Below are positions 50,373 through 60,084 of a stretch of DNA of 64,000 bases, one piece after another. This DNA is from Sphingomonas sp. IBVSS2. Lineage in GTDB: Bacteria; Pseudomonadota; Alphaproteobacteria; Sphingomonadales; Sphingomonadaceae. Positions within the stretch are counted from its first letter, which is position 1; every line of letters begins with the position of its first letter. Made by a program: the position numbers and the translations under genes. The stretch lies in assembly GCF_002127225.1 (NCBI RefSeq), contig NZ_NFUR01000002.1, positions 682,001 to 746,000 on the forward strand, in the 5' to 3' direction. The notes under the pieces are model-generated. The model was not told where the DNA came from. It worked only from the letters and a program-made list of their open reading frames with translations, and did not search any database.

Positions 50373-52118
50373 TCAGACCTCGCCGTATAGCTCGCGCTGG
50401 ACGCGCTCGAGTTCCTCGGCATAGCGGCGCCGGGCATGCCGTTCGGTGATCAGTCCGAGGACATCGCCGGCAGGGCTCGCCACCACCAGATCGTCCGCCA
50501 CGACGCGGTCGAACATCTCCAGCACCTCGCCGATCCCCATCTCGGGAGCGAGCCTGGCCTGGGGCAGTTTCCCCAGCGTGCCGATCTCCACCACCGGCTC
50601 CACGTCCGGCGACCAGGCCGCGGCCGTATCGACGATACCGGCATAATGGCCCTGCGCGTCGAGCAGCACCACGCGCGTGGTAGAGCCGAGCGGGAAGCGC
50701 TCGCGGAACGCCGAGACGCTGACATCGGCGGCGAACCGGGGCACGTCGCGGCGCATCATCTGCCCGGCGGTGAGCGCCCGCATCCAGCCGACGTCGCGGC
50801 CACTGCGCAGCGTCTCGCCGCGCAGATGCAGCCGCCAGGTCGAGAAGCTGTAGCCGAAGGTCGCGCGCGCCACGGTGGAAGAGATCAGGGTGGCGGCCAC
50901 CGCGACGCCGGTGATGCTGAAATCATGCGTCACTTCCAGCACCAGCAGCGACATGGTGAGCGGACCGCCGACCACCGCCACGGCAAGTGCGGCCATGCCG
51001 ACCACGGTGGCGTCGTCGGGGGCGAGGACGTGGAGGCCGGGAATTTCCGCCAGCACGACCTGATAGAGCCGCCCGACCAGCGAGCCCAGGAACAGCGAGG
51101 CGAAGAACAGGCCGCCGCGGAAGCCGAAGCCGAGCGACAGCGCCGAGGCGAGCATCTTGAGCAGGATGGTCAGCGCCAGGCCGGCGATCGTCACTTCGGC
51201 CATCAGGTTGAGGTTGAGCGCGCCGTGCCCGCCCGAGAGCGTCTGGTGCGAGAACAGGCCGAGCGGCACGAGCAGCAGCCCGCCGACCAGCGGCGCCCAG
51301 TGCGCGGGCAAAGGCGAGCGATGCACGGCGCGCTCGACCAGCGAGACCAGCCGCATCAAGGCGATCCCCAGCCCCGCGCAGAGCAGCCCGAGGATCGCGT
51401 AAAGTGCATAATCGGCGGTGCCGATCGGGTGCATGCCGCCGGCCGCGATCACATAGGGCGTCATGCCCATCGCGCGGGCCAGCACCGCGGCGGCGAGCGC
51501 GGCGAGCATCACCGGGGCGACGGTGGCGGTGCTATAGGCGCCGAGCACCACTTCGAAGGCGTAGAAGGCGCCGGTGAGCGGGGCGCCGAATGCGGCGCTG
51601 ACGGCGGCGCCCGCGCCCGCGGCCATCAGCGTGCGCAAGTCGCTCCGCCGGAGCTTCATCTTCTGCCCGAGCAGCGACGCCAGGCCGCCGCCCGCCTGGG
51701 CATAGGCAGCCTCGAGCCCCACCGAGGCGCCGAAGCTGTTGGAGAGCAAGGTGGTGCCGACCACCGTCGCCGTGTCCCGCGCGGGGATGCGGCCGCCGTG
51801 CAGCGCATTGGCCTCGACGATGTCGACGGCCTGGCGCCGGCGCAGGAACCACAGGACCAGGCCGAGGAGCGCGCCGCCGATGGGCAGGGCGATCAGCCGC
51901 CACGGCGCGATCGCTTCCGCGGCGCTGAGATGCTCGCCCTGCGCCAGTCCGAACAGCAGCCGCTGGGTGCCGCGCGCGATCTGGCCGAGCGCGATCGCGC
52001 AAAGGCCGGCACCCACCCCGACCAGCAGCGCCAGTGCCAGGAACCACGGGGCGCTTGAGCGGATCCGGCGGCGCAGCCAATTGGCCGCACGGACCATCGG
52101 ATAGCGTGTGTGCGACAC
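50373..52118 (-). CDS. ClC-family chloride channel/transporter with CBS domains
   Basis: 581 residues from GTG 52118; ATG 52097 is an alternative. About ten membrane segments; GASVGLEAAYAQAG carries the gating glutamate in place of the common GREGP, and GFRGGLFFASLFLGS is the second selectivity-filter motif. Two CBS domains fill the last 130 residues (AGQMMRRDVPRF, then MGIGEVLEMFDRVVADDLVV). Likely a Cl-/H+ exchanger or channel in the inner membrane. Confidence 0.88.
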   Translation of the reverse strand: MSHTRYPMVRAANWLRRRIRSSAPWFLALALLVGVGAGLCAIALGQIARGTQRLLFGLAQGEHLSAAEAIAPWRLIALPIGGALLGLVLWFLRRRQAVDIVEANALHGGRIPARDTATVVGTTLLSNSFGASVGLEAAYAQAGGGLASLLGQKMKLRRSDLRTLMAAGAGAAVSAAFGAPLTGAFYAFEVVLGAYSTATVAPVMLAALAAAVLARAMGMTPYVIAAGGMHPIGTADYALYAILGLLCAGLGIALMRLVSLVERAVHRSPLPAHWAPLVGGLLLVPLGLFSHQTLSGGHGALNLNLMAEVTIAGLALTILLKMLASALSLGFGFRGGLFFASLFLGSLVGRLYQVVLAEIPGLHVLAPDDATVVGMAALAVAVVGGPLTMSLLVLEVTHDFSITGVAVAATLISSTVARATFGYSFSTWRLHLRGETLRSGRDVGWMRALTAGQMMRRDVPRFAADVSVSAFRERFPLGSTTRVVLLDAQGHYAGIVDTAAAWSPDVEPVVEIGTLGKLPQARLAPEMGIGEVLEMFDRVVADDLVVASPAGDVLGLITERHARRRYAEELERVQRELYGEV

Positions 52119-52127
52119 CGCGCCCGC

Positions 52128-52742
52128 TCACTCCTGGGGCGGGATCGGCGCGTCCTCGGGCTTCTCCAGCTGCAGGCCGTGCTTGAGCAGCAGCGGGATG
52201 TTGAGCATCGCGAACACCAGCGTGACCGGGATCATCACCCAGGTCTTGAAGAGCACCCACTGGTCCCAGGTGACGAACTGGCGAACCACCTCGTTCGCCA
52301 CCGCGGCGGCGACGAAGAACAGCGCCCAGTTGATCGTCAGCAGCCGCCAGCCCTTGGCCGAGAGGCCGGGATAGGCCTGTTCGAGCAGCATCTGGAGCAG
52401 CGGCTTGTCGGCGATCACGCCATAGCCGAGCACGATCGCGAACATCGCATAGATGATCGTCGGCTTGATCTGGATGAAGGTCTGGTCGTGGAAATAGAGC
52501 GTCAGCCCGCCGAACAGGAGCACGAAGGCGGCCGTGATCCACAGCATCGGCGAGACGTGGCGGGTCTTCCACCAGCTCAGCGCGATCGCTGCGGCCATCG
52601 CGACCATGAACGCCACGGTCGCGGCGAACACGCGCGCGAGCACCGGGCCCTGGGCCAGCGAATTGACCAGGAAGAACACCGCGAGCGGGCCATAGTCGAT
52701 CAGCATCCGCACGCCCGGCGTGGCGGCCTTCTTCTCAGCCAT
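52128..52742 (-). CDS. yciB: Inner membrane-spanning protein YciB/septation protein A
   Basis: 204 residues from ATG 52742. Five to six membrane helices; LIDYGPLAVFFLVN, FIQIKPTIIYAMFAIVLGYG, and LTINWALFFVAAAVANEVVRQF are family marks. It supports septation and cell-envelope synthesis in enterobacteria. The start overlaps ftsY by eight bases, so the two are coupled. Confidence 0.92.
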   Translation of the reverse strand: MAEKKAATPGVRMLIDYGPLAVFFLVNSLAQGPVLARVFAATVAFMVAMAAAIALSWWKTRHVSPMLWITAAFVLLFGGLTLYFHDQTFIQIKPTIIYAMFAIVLGYGVIADKPLLQMLLEQAYPGLSAKGWRLLTINWALFFVAAAVANEVVRQFVTWDQWVLFKTWVMIPVTLVFAMLNIPLLLKHGLQLEKPEDAPIPPQE

Positions 52743-53670
52743 TGGTAAGCTCCTCCACCCCGGCAATGATGCGCGCCACTTCCTGCGCGTTGAACGGGCG
52801 CAGGTCGTCGACCTTCTCGCCCACGCCGATCGCATGGATCGGCAGGCCGTATTTCTCCGCCGCCGCGACGAGCACGCCGCCGCGCGCGGTGCCGTCGAGC
52901 TTGGTCATGACGAGGCCGGTCACGCCGGCGACTTCCTTGAACACTTCGATCTGGTTCAGGGCGTTCTGGCCGGTGGTCGCGTCGAGCACCAGCACCACGT
53001 CGTGCGGCGCCGCCGGATTGAGCCGGCCGAGCACGCGGCGGATCTTGGCCAGCTCGTCCATCAGCTCGCGCTTGTTCTGCAGGCGTCCCGCGGTGTCGAC
53101 GATCAGCACGTCGGTGCCGATCTCGGTGGCCTTTTTCACGGCCTCGAACACGATGCCGGCGGCATCGCCGCCCTCGGCACCGGAGACGATCGGCACGCCG
53201 ATCCGCTCGGCCCAGGTGCGCAGCTGGCCGATCGCGGCGGCGCGGAAGGTGTCGCCGGCGGCGAGCATCACCGAATAATCCTGCTCCATCAGCAGATTGG
53301 CGAGCTTGGCGATCGTCGTGGTCTTGCCCGAGCCGTTGACGCCGATGACCAGGATCACCTGCGGACGGGGAAAGGCCTCGATCTCCAGCTTCTTCGCCAC
53401 GGGCTCGAGCACCTTGGCGACTTCCTCGGCCACCACCAGCCGGATGCCGAGCTCTTCCATGTTGCGCTCGAACTGGCCCTCGGCGAGCCGCTGGCGGACG
53501 CGCGCGGCGGTGGTCGGGCCAAGGTCCGACGCGATCAGCGCTTCCTCGATCTCGTCGAGCGTCGCGTCGTCGAGCCGGGCCAGGCCCAGGCCGGCAAGGT
53601 TGCCGATCAGCCGGTCGGACGTCTTGCGGAAGCCGCCGAGAAGGCGCTCGTGCCAGCTGGGGCCGCTCAT
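52735..53670 (-). CDS. ftsY: Signal recognition particle receptor FtsY
   Basis: 311 residues from ATG 53670. A short N domain lacks the long acidic A domain of E. coli FtsY. GTPase motifs: GVNGSGKTTTIAKLA (110-124), DTFRAAAIGQL, DTAGRLQNK, TKLDGTARGG. It docks the SRP-ribosome complex at the membrane. Overlaps mtaB by 4 bases. Confidence 0.96.
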   Translation of the reverse strand: MSGPSWHERLLGGFRKTSDRLIGNLAGLGLARLDDATLDEIEEALIASDLGPTTAARVRQRLAEGQFERNMEELGIRLVVAEEVAKVLEPVAKKLEIEAFPRPQVILVIGVNGSGKTTTIAKLANLLMEQDYSVMLAAGDTFRAAAIGQLRTWAERIGVPIVSGAEGGDAAGIVFEAVKKATEIGTDVLIVDTAGRLQNKRELMDELAKIRRVLGRLNPAAPHDVVLVLDATTGQNALNQIEVFKEVAGVTGLVMTKLDGTARGGVLVAAAEKYGLPIHAIGVGEKVDDLRPFNAQEVARIIAGVEELTNG

Positions 53671-54884
53671 GCGATCAGCTTCCCGTCCCGGACGTCCACG
53701 ATCTTGGCGCTCACAATCTCTCCGACTTGGCTTGGGGCGAGGCGAACCTCGGCGAAATTGCCGGCATGGCCCCGCTCGCCGGGGCGCTCTACCAGCACTT
53801 GCTGCGTGCTGCCTACCAGGCTTTGCAACCAGGCGGCGCGGGTCCGGGCGGCGGCGGCGCGCAGGCGCGCGGCGCGGGCCTTCACCACTTCGGGCTCGAC
53901 CTGCGGCATCTTTGCGGCAGGGGTGCCGGCGCGCGGGCTGTAGGGGAAGATATGGGCATGGACGATGCCGCATTCCTCGATCAGCGCCAGCGAGTTCTCG
54001 AACATGGCTTCGCTCTCGGTGGGGAAGCCGGCGATCAGGTCGGCGCCGATCGCGATCTCCGGCCTGGCGGCCCTCAATCGCTCGACCAGCGCAACCGACT
54101 GGGCGCGGCCGTGCCGGCGCTTCATGCGCTTCAGGATCATGTCGTCCCCCGCCTGGAGCGAGAGATGGACGTGCGGCATCAGGCGCGGCTCTCCGGTGAG
54201 CAGGGCGAACAGCCGGTCGTCCACTTCGATCCCGTCGAGCGAGGAAAGCCGGAGCCGCCGAAGCTCCGGCACATGCGCCAATATGCGCTCGACCAGCTGG
54301 CCCAGGCTCGGCGCGCCGGGCAGGTCGGGGCCATAGCTGGTCAGGTCGACGCCGGTCAGCACCACTTCGGCATGGTTCTCGGCAAGTTGGGCGACGCGGT
54401 CGATCACGGCGCCCGCGGGCACGGAGCGGCTGTTGCCGCGGCCATAGGGGATCGCGCAGAAGGTGCAGCGATGGTCGCAGCCATTCTGTACTTCCACGAA
54501 CGCCCGGGCATGCGTGGAGAAGCTGGCGGCGAGATGCGGTGCCGTCTCGCGCACGGCCATGATGTCCTGCACCACCACCGGCTCGGGCGAGAGCCAGGCA
54601 TCGGGCCGCAGCTTCTCGGCATTGCCGATCACCCGGTCCACCTCGGGCATCGCCGCAAACGCCTGCGGGTCGATCTGCGCCGCGCAGCCGGTCACCACCA
54701 GCTCGGCGCCCGGCCGTTCGCGCCGCGCGCGGCGGATCGCCTGGCGGGTCTGCTTGACGGCCTCGTTGGTCACCGCGCAACTGTTGATCACGATCGTGTC
54801 GCGATCGGACAGCAAAGTGCGGATCGTCTCGCTTTCCGCGAGGTTGAGCCGGCAACCCAGACTGATGACGTGAGGGGATGACAT
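53667..54884 (-). CDS. mtaB: tRNA t6A37 methylthiotransferase MtaB
   Basis: 405 residues. The first cluster ligands are Cys11, Cys36 and Cys67; the radical-SAM ligands are Cys136, Cys140 and Cys143 (NGCDHRCTFC). A C-terminal TRAM-like domain follows. It makes ms2t6A at position 37 of ANN-decoding tRNAs. The ATG abuts the divergent DUF924 start. Confidence 0.9.
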   Translation of the reverse strand: MSSPHVISLGCRLNLAESETIRTLLSDRDTIVINSCAVTNEAVKQTRQAIRRARRERPGAELVVTGCAAQIDPQAFAAMPEVDRVIGNAEKLRPDAWLSPEPVVVQDIMAVRETAPHLAASFSTHARAFVEVQNGCDHRCTFCAIPYGRGNSRSVPAGAVIDRVAQLAENHAEVVLTGVDLTSYGPDLPGAPSLGQLVERILAHVPELRRLRLSSLDGIEVDDRLFALLTGEPRLMPHVHLSLQAGDDMILKRMKRRHGRAQSVALVERLRAARPEIAIGADLIAGFPTESEAMFENSLALIEECGIVHAHIFPYSPRAGTPAAKMPQVEPEVVKARAARLRAAAARTRAAWLQSLVGSTQQVLVERPGERGHAGNFAEVRLAPSQVGEIVSAKIVDVRDGKLIA

Positions 54885-55460
54885 TTGGCCGGTGATCTAG
54901 GCGCAGCTACACGCGATGTCCACGCGAGCACCCGCGAAATACTGGGCTTCTGGTTCGCGCTCACGCCCGAGCAGCATTTCGCCACATCGCCGAAGCTCGA
55001 TGCGGAGATCAAGTCGCGCTTCGGGCCGCTGCGCGATCTGGTGCTGGGCTCGGGCGCGGCGGGCTGGCGCGACGATCCCGAGACGCTGCTGGCGGCGATC
55101 ATCCTGCTCGACCAGTTCAGCCGCAACATCCATCGTGGCACGGCCCAGGCCTTTGCCGCCGATCCGTTGGCGTTGGCGCTGGCGCTGGAGGCGATCGGCA
55201 AGGGCTGGGATGCCGGAATGGGCAAGGACCGGCGCCAGTTCCTCTATCTGCCGCTGGAACATGCCGAGGACCCGGCGATGCAGGAACTGAGCGTGGAGAA
55301 GTTCGGCGCGATGGGCGATGCCTATCTGTCGGGTTTCGCGGAGAAGCATGCGGCGGTGATCGCGAAGTTCGGCCGCTTCCCCAGCCGGAATGCGGCGCTG
55401 GGGCGAGAATCGACGGCGGAGGAGGCGGCGTTCCTAAGCGCGGAGGGGGCGGGCTGGTGA
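54885..55460 (+). CDS. DUF924 family protein
   Basis: 191 residues from a TTG directly abutting the mtaB ATG on the other strand. The DUF924 core is clear: ILGFWFALTPEQHF, LLAAIILLDQFSRNIHRGTAQAFAAD and QFLYLPLEHAED. All-helical, cytoplasmic, function unknown. Further in-frame starts are not evident until later, so overlapping regulatory signals with mtaB are unavoidable. Confidence 0.85.
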   Translation: MAGDLGAATRDVHASTREILGFWFALTPEQHFATSPKLDAEIKSRFGPLRDLVLGSGAAGWRDDPETLLAAIILLDQFSRNIHRGTAQAFAADPLALALALEAIGKGWDAGMGKDRRQFLYLPLEHAEDPAMQELSVEKFGAMGDAYLSGFAEKHAAVIAKFGRFPSRNAALGRESTAEEAAFLSAEGAGW

Positions 55461-55506
55461 GCGGCGCCCCCCTGGAGGGTAGGCGATGCCCGGCCCGGGA
55501 GGAAGC

Positions 55507-57141
55507 TCAGCCCGCCAGCCGCCGATCGTCCGCCGGCGGCTCGGGTGCGGCTGCAGGCGGGGTGCCACCGGTCAGGATCAGCCGTCGCTCGGCGAGCAGG
55601 CGGCGGACGCCCATCACCGACAGCGGCTTGCCATAATGCCAGCCCTGCGCCTTGGCGCAGCCTGCGGCGCGCAGCCGTTCCTCGATCGCGCCGTCCTCCA
55701 CGCCTTCGGCGGTGATCGGCAGGTTTAGGCTCTCGCCCAGGCTGATGATCGCATTGACGATCGCGGCCGAATCGGCGCTGGTGTTGAGCGACATGACGAA
55801 GCTCTTGTCGATCTTGATCCGGTCGAAGGGCAGGGCGCGCAGATGCGCCAGCGACGAATAGCCGGTGCCGAAATCGTCGAGTGCCAGCCGGGCGCCCTGA
55901 TTCTTCAGGCTGCCGACGATCGACTGCGCCAGTGCCAGATTGTCGAACAGCGAGCTTTCGGTGATCTCCACTTCGAGCCGGCTCGCGGGGAAACCGGTCT
56001 CGGCCAGCACCTTGATGATCTTCTGCGCAAGCCAGGCATCGCGCAGCTGCCAGGGCGAGATGTTGATCGAAAGCGTGAGTGCGGGATCCCAGTCGCGCGC
56101 GGCGAGGAAGGCCTGGCGCATGATCGAGAGCGACAGGTCGGCGATCATCCCCGTCTCTTCCGCGATCGGAATGAACAGCTCGGGGGAAATCAGCCCGCGC
56201 GTGGGATGTTCCCAGCGCGCCAGCACTTCGAAGCCGTGCAGCCGGTTGGTGGTCAGGTCCACCTGCTGCTCGAAATAGGGGACGATCTCGCCGCGCGGGA
56301 TCGCGGTGCGCAGCCCGCTCTCCAGCTCGTTGCGGATCTGGAGCTCGCGCTCCATCGAATGATCGAACCAGGCATAGCGGTTTCGGCCCGATTTCTTGGC
56401 CGCGTACATCGCGATGTCGGCCGAGCGCATCAGCGCGTCGATGCTCGCACAGTCGAAGTCCGAGCGCGCGATGCCGAGCGAGCAGGAGATGTGCAGGCGC
56501 AGGCCCTCCGCCTCGAAGGGCTGGGCCATGCGGCTGACCAGCCGCTCGGCGATGCGCTCCACCACGGCCGGTTCGGTGGGGTCGAACAGGAAGCCGCAGG
56601 CGAACTCGTCGCCGCCCAGCCGCGCGGTGAGGGCGATCGGCGGCATGACATGCGCGATCTCGGCGGCGACGGCGCGCAGGAGCGCGTCGCCCACGGCATG
56701 GCCGTGCATGTCGTTGATCGTCTTGAAATGATCGAGGTCGAGCATGATCATCGCCATGGCCTTGCGGCGGCGCTGGGCCCGGACGAACATCGCCGCACCT
56801 TCCTCGGCAAGGCTGCGGCGGTTGTAGAAGCCGGTCAGCGGGTCGCGATTGGCGAGTTGCTGGGCGCGCTCCTCGGCGGCGGCGCGAACCTGCACCTCGT
56901 GGCTCAGCTCCGAATGCCGGCGCCAGCCGAACAGGATCAGCGCGACGTTGAGCAGCAATGCGATGACAAGCGTGCGGTCGGCGGGGGCGCCGCCTTCGAA
57001 ATAATATTGCAGCGTCTTGGAGAGCACGGCGCTGCCGGTGCCGATGAAGAGCAGAATCGCGGCAACGCTGATCGCACCCGACAACAGGGCCGGGCGCGGG
57101 GCGCTTCGCGATAAGGCTTGTTCTTCGTGGTCCAGCGACAT
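55507..57141 (-). CDS. GGDEF/EAL protein (c-di-GMP synthase/phosphodiesterase)
   Basis: 544 residues from ATG 57141. Two membrane helices near residues 20-70 precede GGDEF at 176-180 (RLGGDEFACGF, intact) and an EAL domain starting EVLAR at 305 with ALDDFGTGYSSL, DKSFV and AEGVED conserved. Both activities are possible. Controls motility/biofilm choices. Starts further upstream (to 57411) have poor ribosome sites. Confidence 0.87.
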   Translation of the reverse strand: MSLDHEEQALSRSAPRPALLSGAISVAAILLFIGTGSAVLSKTLQYYFEGGAPADRTLVIALLLNVALILFGWRRHSELSHEVQVRAAAEERAQQLANRDPLTGFYNRRSLAEEGAAMFVRAQRRRKAMAMIMLDLDHFKTINDMHGHAVGDALLRAVAAEIAHVMPPIALTARLGGDEFACGFLFDPTEPAVVERIAERLVSRMAQPFEAEGLRLHISCSLGIARSDFDCASIDALMRSADIAMYAAKKSGRNRYAWFDHSMERELQIRNELESGLRTAIPRGEIVPYFEQQVDLTTNRLHGFEVLARWEHPTRGLISPELFIPIAEETGMIADLSLSIMRQAFLAARDWDPALTLSINISPWQLRDAWLAQKIIKVLAETGFPASRLEVEITESSLFDNLALAQSIVGSLKNQGARLALDDFGTGYSSLAHLRALPFDRIKIDKSFVMSLNTSADSAAIVNAIISLGESLNLPITAEGVEDGAIEERLRAAGCAKAQGWHYGKPLSVMGVRRLLAERRLILTGGTPPAAAPEPPADDRRLAG

Positions 57142-57437
57142 GCCGGGAACGATCCCCCAACTGCAATCGGGTCCGTTTCTCATGCACTCGGTATAGAACG
57201 GGTTAAGCCGACGACATGTTCGCGCAATAAATGCGGTTCGCCCACGCTCCCCCGCCAGGCGCAGGGAGTTTGATGCACTTGCCTCCCACGCTCCGATGGA
57301 GTAGGGGCCGCCGCGACCGTTCTCTTCGAACGCGAAACATTTGCCGCCCCATGGGGTGACGCTGGCCGACGAGGTTTCGTCCGCCGGCGTGTTTTGCGTT
57401 TGACGGGTCATGGTCCGGATTTGGAGTTTTTTGGTCG
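57142..57437. other. Intergenic region between divergent GGDEF/EAL gene and ffh
   Basis: About 296 bases. The minus frame stays open almost throughout but has no good start signals and unusual composition, so I leave it out of the GGDEF gene. It should carry the ffh promoter; no consensus element is clear. A TTTTTT tract precedes the ffh ATG. Confidence 0.4.
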
Positions 57438-58940
57438 ATGTTCGAAAGTCTGAGCGAACGGCTGGGTGGCGTATTCGAGCGCCTGCGTGGTCGTGGCGCG
57501 CTGACCGAGGCCGATGTCCGCACCGCCATGCGCGAAGTGCGGATCGCCCTGCTGGAGGCCGATGTCGCGCTTCCGGTGGCGCGCGACTTCGTCGAGAAGG
57601 TGACCGAGAAGGCCATCGGCCACGAGGTGCTGCGCTCGGTCACGCCGGGCCAGCAAGTGGTGAAGATCGTCCACGACGCGCTCGTGGACATGCTGGGCCC
57701 GGATACGGCCGAGCTTTCGATCGACGTGACGCCGCCGGCCGTGATCATGCTCGTCGGCCTCCAGGGCTCGGGCAAGACGACCACCACCGCCAAGCTGTCC
57801 CGGCTGCTCAAGGGCCAGGGCAAGAAGGTGATGATGGCGTCGCTGGACGTGAACCGTCCGGCCGCGCAGGAGCAGCTCGCCGTGCTCGGCACCCAGACCG
57901 AGGTGCAGACGTTGCCGATCGTCGCCGGCCAGCAGCCGGTGGAGATCGCCCGGCGCGCGCTGAACGCCGCCAGGCTCCAGGGCTATGACGTCCTGATGCT
58001 CGACACCGCCGGCCGCCTGCACGTCGACCAGGCGCTGATGGACGAGATGAAGGCGGTGGCGGATATCGCCCGGCCGAACGAGATCCTGCTCGTCGTCGAC
58101 TCGCTCACCGGCCAGGATGCGGTGAACGTTGCGACCAGCTTCTCCGAGCAGGTGCCGCTCACCGGCGTGATCCTCACCCGCATGGACGGCGATGCCCGCG
58201 GCGGCGCGGCGCTGTCGATGCGCGCGGTCACCGGCAAGCCGATCAAGTTCGCCGGCATGGGCGAGAAGCTCGATGCGCTCGAACCCTTCCACCCCAAGCG
58301 CGTCGCCGGCCGCATCCTCGGCATGGGCGACGTCGTCAGCCTGGTCGAGAAGGCCGCGGCGGCGATCCAGGAGGAAGACGCCGAGAAGATGGCGGCGCGG
58401 CTGGCCAAGGGCCAGTTCGACATGAACGACCTGCGCGGCCAGCTTGCCCAGATGCGCCGCATGGGCGGCCTGGGCGCGCTTGCCGGCATGATGCCGGGCA
58501 TGAAGAAGGCGCAGGCGGCGGTCGACCAGGTCGGCGGCGACAAGGTGCTGATCCGCATGGACGCGATGATCACCTCGATGACGCCGAAGGAGCGCGCCAA
58601 GCCCGACCTGATCAACGCCAAGCGCAAGATCCGCATCGCCAAGGGCTCGGGGACGACCGTGCAGGACGTCAACAAGCTGCTGAAGATGCACCTCGAGATG
58701 CAGACCGCGATGAAGCGGCTGAAGAAGATGGGCGGGCTCAAGGGCCTGATGGGCATGCTCGGCAAGGGTGGCCCGGGCGGCGGCATGGGCGGTGTCGGCA
58801 ACGCATTGGGCGGCGCCGGGCTGGGCGACATGATGGGCAAGCTGGACGGCCCGGGTGGCGCCGGCGGGCTTCCGGGCCTCGGCGGCCCCGGCACGCCCCA
58901 GCTCCCGCCCGGTTTCGAGAATTTTCTGAAGAAGAAGTGA
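57438..58940 (+). CDS. ffh: Signal recognition particle protein Ffh
   Basis: 500 residues. N domain 1-95; G domain motifs GLQGSGKTTT (107-116), DTAGRLH, TRMDGDARGG; M domain from about 325 with the Met-rich RNA/signal-peptide groove (MRRMGGLGALAGMMPGM). The C-terminal tail is Gly/Met/Pro-rich and longer than in E. coli. Partner of the SRP RNA at 23560 and FtsY at 52735. First gene of the rpsP-rimM group. Confidence 0.97.
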   Translation: MFESLSERLGGVFERLRGRGALTEADVRTAMREVRIALLEADVALPVARDFVEKVTEKAIGHEVLRSVTPGQQVVKIVHDALVDMLGPDTAELSIDVTPPAVIMLVGLQGSGKTTTTAKLSRLLKGQGKKVMMASLDVNRPAAQEQLAVLGTQTEVQTLPIVAGQQPVEIARRALNAARLQGYDVLMLDTAGRLHVDQALMDEMKAVADIARPNEILLVVDSLTGQDAVNVATSFSEQVPLTGVILTRMDGDARGGAALSMRAVTGKPIKFAGMGEKLDALEPFHPKRVAGRILGMGDVVSLVEKAAAAIQEEDAEKMAARLAKGQFDMNDLRGQLAQMRRMGGLGALAGMMPGMKKAQAAVDQVGGDKVLIRMDAMITSMTPKERAKPDLINAKRKIRIAKGSGTTVQDVNKLLKMHLEMQTAMKRLKKMGGLKGLMGMLGKGGPGGGMGGVGNALGGAGLGDMMGKLDGPGGAGGLPGLGGPGTPQLPPGFENFLKKK

Positions 58941-59028
58941 TCCCCCGCCCAGCCGTCAGGCGGCGGGGCAACAACCAGACCAGACCCGGCGATCGCCGGG
59001 CTGACGAATACGAAGAAGGAAGATTGTA

Positions 59029-59580
59029 ATGGCTATTTCCCTGCGTCTGTCGCGCGGCGGCTCGAAGAAGCGTCCGTACTACCGCATCGTCGTTGCCGAT
59101 GCCCGCTCGCCCCGCGACGGCAAGTTCATCGAGAAGATCGGCACCTACAACCCGCTCCTCGCCAAGGACGATGCGAAGCGCGTCGTGCTCGACAATGATC
59201 GCGCCACCTACTGGCTGGGCGTCGGCGCGCAGCCGACCGACCGCGTCGCCCGCTTCCTCGACGCCGCCGGCCTCAAGGAGCGCACCGCCAAGAACAACCC
59301 GAACAAGGGCAAGCCGGGCGAGAAGGCCGTCGAGCGCGCCGAGGAGCGTGCCGAGAAGCTGAAGGCCGCCGAGGAAGCCGCCGCCGAGGCGAAGGCCGAG
59401 GCCGCCGCCGCTGCCGCCGCGCCGGCTCCGGCCGCCGAGGAAGTTCCGGCCGAGGGCTCGAACGAGGAAACCGAGGCCGTGATGGCCGCCGAAGTCGAAG
59501 CGGCGACCGAAGAGCCGACGGCGGAAGCCGAGCAGGTCGCCGAGGCGACCGCCGAAGAGACCCCGCCGGCCGAGGCGTAA
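59029..59580 (+). CDS. rpsP: 30S ribosomal protein S16 with Ala/Glu-rich extension
   Basis: 183 residues. The first 85 are the complete S16 domain ([38 protein letters not shown]). Beyond about 105, an extension of Ala, Glu and Lys ([19 protein letters not shown]) nearly doubles the length. Such tails are common in alphaproteobacteria but rarely this long. ribosome site GAAGGAAG. Confidence 0.95.
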   Translation: MAISLRLSRGGSKKRPYYRIVVADARSPRDGKFIEKIGTYNPLLAKDDAKRVVLDNDRATYWLGVGAQPTDRVARFLDAAGLKERTAKNNPNKGKPGEKAVERAEERAEKLKAAEEAAAEAKAEAAAAAAAPAPAAEEVPAEGSNEETEAVMAAEVEAATEEPTAEAEQVAEATAEETPPAEA

Positions 59581-59583
59581 GCT

Positions 59584-60078
59584 TTGTCCGGTGATCAGCC
59601 CGTTACGCTCGCCGTCGTGATCGGCGCGCACGGCGTGACAGGCGAGGTCCGCCTGAAGGTCTTCGCCGAGGACCTGTCGACGCACCGCCGGTTCAACGGC
59701 GGTGCGCTGACGCTGAAATCGGTGCGCGGCGGGCCGAACGGCACGATCGCGCGCTTCGCCGAAGTGGCCGACCGCAATGCGGCGGAGGCCCTGCGCGGGA
59801 CCGAACTCAGCGTCCCGCGCTCGGCGCTGCCCCCGCTCGGCGAGGGCGAGTATTATCATGTCGACCTGCTGGGGCTTCCCGCCGTCTCCGACGAGGGCGC
59901 GGCGCTGGGGAAGGTCGTGGCGATCGACAATTTCGGCGCGGGCGACGTGCTCGAGATCGAGCGGCCGGCCGACGAAAGCGGCAAGGCCAAGCGCTTCATG
60001 GTGCCGATGATCCCCGCCGCCGTGCCCGAATGGGATGCCGAGCGGCTGGTGGTGAGCGCCGCCTTCGTCGAAGCCTGA
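59584..60078 (+). CDS. rimM: Ribosome maturation factor RimM
   Basis: 164 residues from a TTG three bases after rpsP. N-terminal RimM domain (VVIGAHGVTGEVRLKVF) and PRC-barrel C-terminus (EYYHVDLLGLPAVSDEG, MVPMIPAAVPEWD). Assists assembly of the 30S head. In most bacteria trmD and rplS follow; here they do not. Confidence 0.93.
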   Translation: MSGDQPVTLAVVIGAHGVTGEVRLKVFAEDLSTHRRFNGGALTLKSVRGGPNGTIARFAEVADRNAAEALRGTELSVPRSALPPLGEGEYYHVDLLGLPAVSDEGAALGKVVAIDNFGAGDVLEIERPADESGKAKRFMVPMIPAAVPEWDAERLVVSAAFVEA

Positions 60079-60084
60079 GCGCCC

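Noticed and set aside
57142..57411. N-terminal extension of the GGDEF/EAL protein
   Set aside because: The frame is open but lacks a ribosome site and gives no sensible domain; the ATG at 57141 yields a normal membrane-anchored protein.
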